In this document: positions 63,027 to 64,000 of the stretch, piece after piece
Position numbering within the stretch: the stretch's first letter is position 1
How the letters are laid out: every line of letters begins with the position of its first letter
Assembly (NCBI RefSeq): GCF_014764305.1
Contig: NZ_CP061703.1
Coordinates: forward strand, 1,129,501 to 1,193,500
DNA: 64,000 nucleotides
DNA from: Mesoflavibacter profundi
GTDB lineage: Bacteria; Bacteroidota; Bacteroidia; Flavobacteriales; Flavobacteriaceae
Direction of reading: 5' to 3'
Notes under the pieces: model-generated
Told to the model about the DNA's origin: nothing
The model's database searches: none
What the model saw: the letters and a program-made list of their open reading frames with translations, nothing else
Translations under genes and position numbers: made by a program

Positions 63027-64000
63027 TTAAACAATCATTCCTGCAGCAACAGTCTCATTTGTAGCATCATCAACTAAGATTATGCTTCCTGTAGTTCTGT
63101 TTTCTCTATAAGAATCGATCATTAATGGTTTTGTTGTTCTAATTTTTACTTTAGAGATGTCATTCATTTTTAATTCTACATCATCATTTATTCTTTCTAA
63201 AGTATTTATATCTATTTTGTAAACAACTTCTTTTATCATCGCTTTTTGATCATTAGAAGTGTGTTTAATGGTGTATTTAGCTCTTGGTTTGGCCGGACTA
63301 TTGTTTAACCAACATAACATCACTTCAATATCTTGTGAAGGTTCTGGTTTGTTGTTTGATCTTACAATCATATCTCCGCGACTAATATCTATATCGTCTT
63401 CTAATGTCATAGATACAGACATAGGTGCAAAAGCTTCTTTTAACTCTCCATCTAATGTGTCTATAGTTTTAATCTTAGAGGTGAAACCAGATGGCATTAC
63501 TGTAACCTCATCACCTGGTCTAAAAATACCACTTGCTACTCGACCAGCATAACCACGATAGTCTATAAACTCATCTCTTTGTGGTCTTAAAACGGTTTGT
63601 ACAGGAAAACGTGCATCTACTTTATTTATGTCGCTACTAATGTGCATAGTCTCTAAAGTATGAAGCATTGGTGCTCCTTGATACCATTTCATGTTTTCAG
63701 ATTTATTAACTACGTTATCTCCTAATAGAGCACTCATAGGGATAAATCTAACGTCTTTCACTAGCATTTTTGAAGATATTTCTTCAAATTGAGATACTAT
63801 GTTGTTATAAACATCTTCTGAAAAGTCTACCAAATCCATCTTATTAATACACACAATAATGTGAGGAATCTGTAATAAAGATGCTATAAAGGCGTGTCTT
63901 TTTGTTTGTTCTATTACACCATGTCTTGCATCTACTAATATTGTTGCAACGTTAGCTGTTGAAGCTCCTGTTACCATATTACGTGTATACTGTATGTGTC
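63027..64000 (-). CDS. cysN: Sulfate adenylyltransferase subunit 1 (GTPase), 5' part outside window
   Basis: The frame runs from the stop at 63027 through the right edge; the start is outside. The visible part begins in the GTPase domain just after the G3 region (HIQYTRNM, then VTGASTANVATILVDARHGV), has the guanine motif NKMD (VCINKMDLVDF), and then EF-Tu-like domains 2 and 3 (VLRPQRDEFIDYRGYAGRVA; DISRGDMIV). CysN with CysD turns sulfate and ATP into APS using GTP. No CysC-type kinase region is seen at the C-terminus. Its direct link to a glycan locus with three sulfotransferases suggests the APS goes to PAPS. Confidence 0.95.
   Translation of the reverse strand, partial: HIQYTRNMVTGASTANVATILVDARHGVIEQTKRHAFIASLLQIPHIIVCINKMDLVDFSEDVYNNIVSQFEEISSKMLVKDVRFIPMSALLGDNVVNKSENMKWYQGAPMLHTLETMHISSDINKVDARFPVQTVLRPQRDEFIDYRGYAGRVASGIFRPGDEVTVMPSGFTSKIKTIDTLDGELKEAFAPMSVSMTLEDDIDISRGDMIVRSNNKPEPSQDIEVMLCWLNNSPAKPRAKYTIKHTSNDQKAMIKEVVYKIDINTLERINDDVELKMNDISKVKIRTTKPLMIDSYRENRTTGSIILVDDATNETVAAGMIV

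Overview
The window is an AT-rich chromosomal stretch from the phylum Bacteroidota, most likely a marine member of the Flavobacteriaceae. The grounds are: start-proximal TAnnTTTG promoter elements (the Bacteroidota -7 box) in front of many genes; a gliding/T9SS protein of the SprE (PorW) type; an ATP synthase operon that carries a, c, b, delta, alpha and gamma but not beta and epsilon, with the long secreted N-terminus on subunit a; and several small protein families I know mainly from this family (DUF4292, DUF4254, DUF5687, DUF6427, DUF6341). I cannot name the genus. No rRNA, tRNA, CRISPR array, insertion sequence or phage gene was found.

Layout. 1-4.7 kb: the end of an unknown gene, an ECF sigma factor directly followed by a membrane-anchored anti-sigma-like protein fused to an outer-membrane barrel, and a large secreted MG2/plug-like protein. 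4.7-16.8 kb: housekeeping and envelope genes (plsC, trpS, dprA, a SPOR protein, a thioesterase), then a leftward run with a flippase, dut, a sugar nucleotidyltransferase, a TPR protein, a DUF4292 lipoprotein and an EnvC-like protein, plus two tandem paralogous small exported proteins. 16.9-25.7 kb: sprE, a bactofilin, AtpZ/AtpI-like, a small membrane protein, then atpBEFHAG. A 44-bp tandem repeat copies the end of atpG. 25.8-29.8 kb: a PadR-controlled operon with two related membrane proteins and an ABC permease/ATPase pair, behind a well-formed symmetrical operator. 29.8-37.4 kb: a flavin/2Fe-2S reductase, GT9 and DUF4254, upp, DUF6427/DUF6341, purD and a CapK-like adenylate-forming enzyme. 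37.4-38.7 kb: a Cys-rich lipoprotein and a 594-base gene-free stretch with inverted repeats.

38.7 kb to the right edge is a large, almost entirely leftward surface-polysaccharide locus. It holds UDP-glucose dehydrogenase plus a UDP-xylose synthase-type decarboxylase; a PglF-like dehydratase, PglE-like aminotransferase and PglC-like transferase; the CapE/CapF/CapG set for UDP-L-FucNAc with a GT4 transferase; a second initiating glycosyl-phosphotransferase; a Wzx-like flippase; two related Wzy-like polymerases; a WaaL/Wzy_C-like membrane protein; a polysaccharide deacetylase; and three sulfotransferases. The locus runs straight into cysN (sulfate adenylyltransferase subunit 1), which is cut by the window edge. 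The simplest reading is that the locus builds one or two amino-sugar- and uronate/xylose-containing polysaccharides that are sulfated from PAPS whose precursor APS is made by the linked CysDN enzyme. This is inference from gene content; no activity can be shown from sequence alone.
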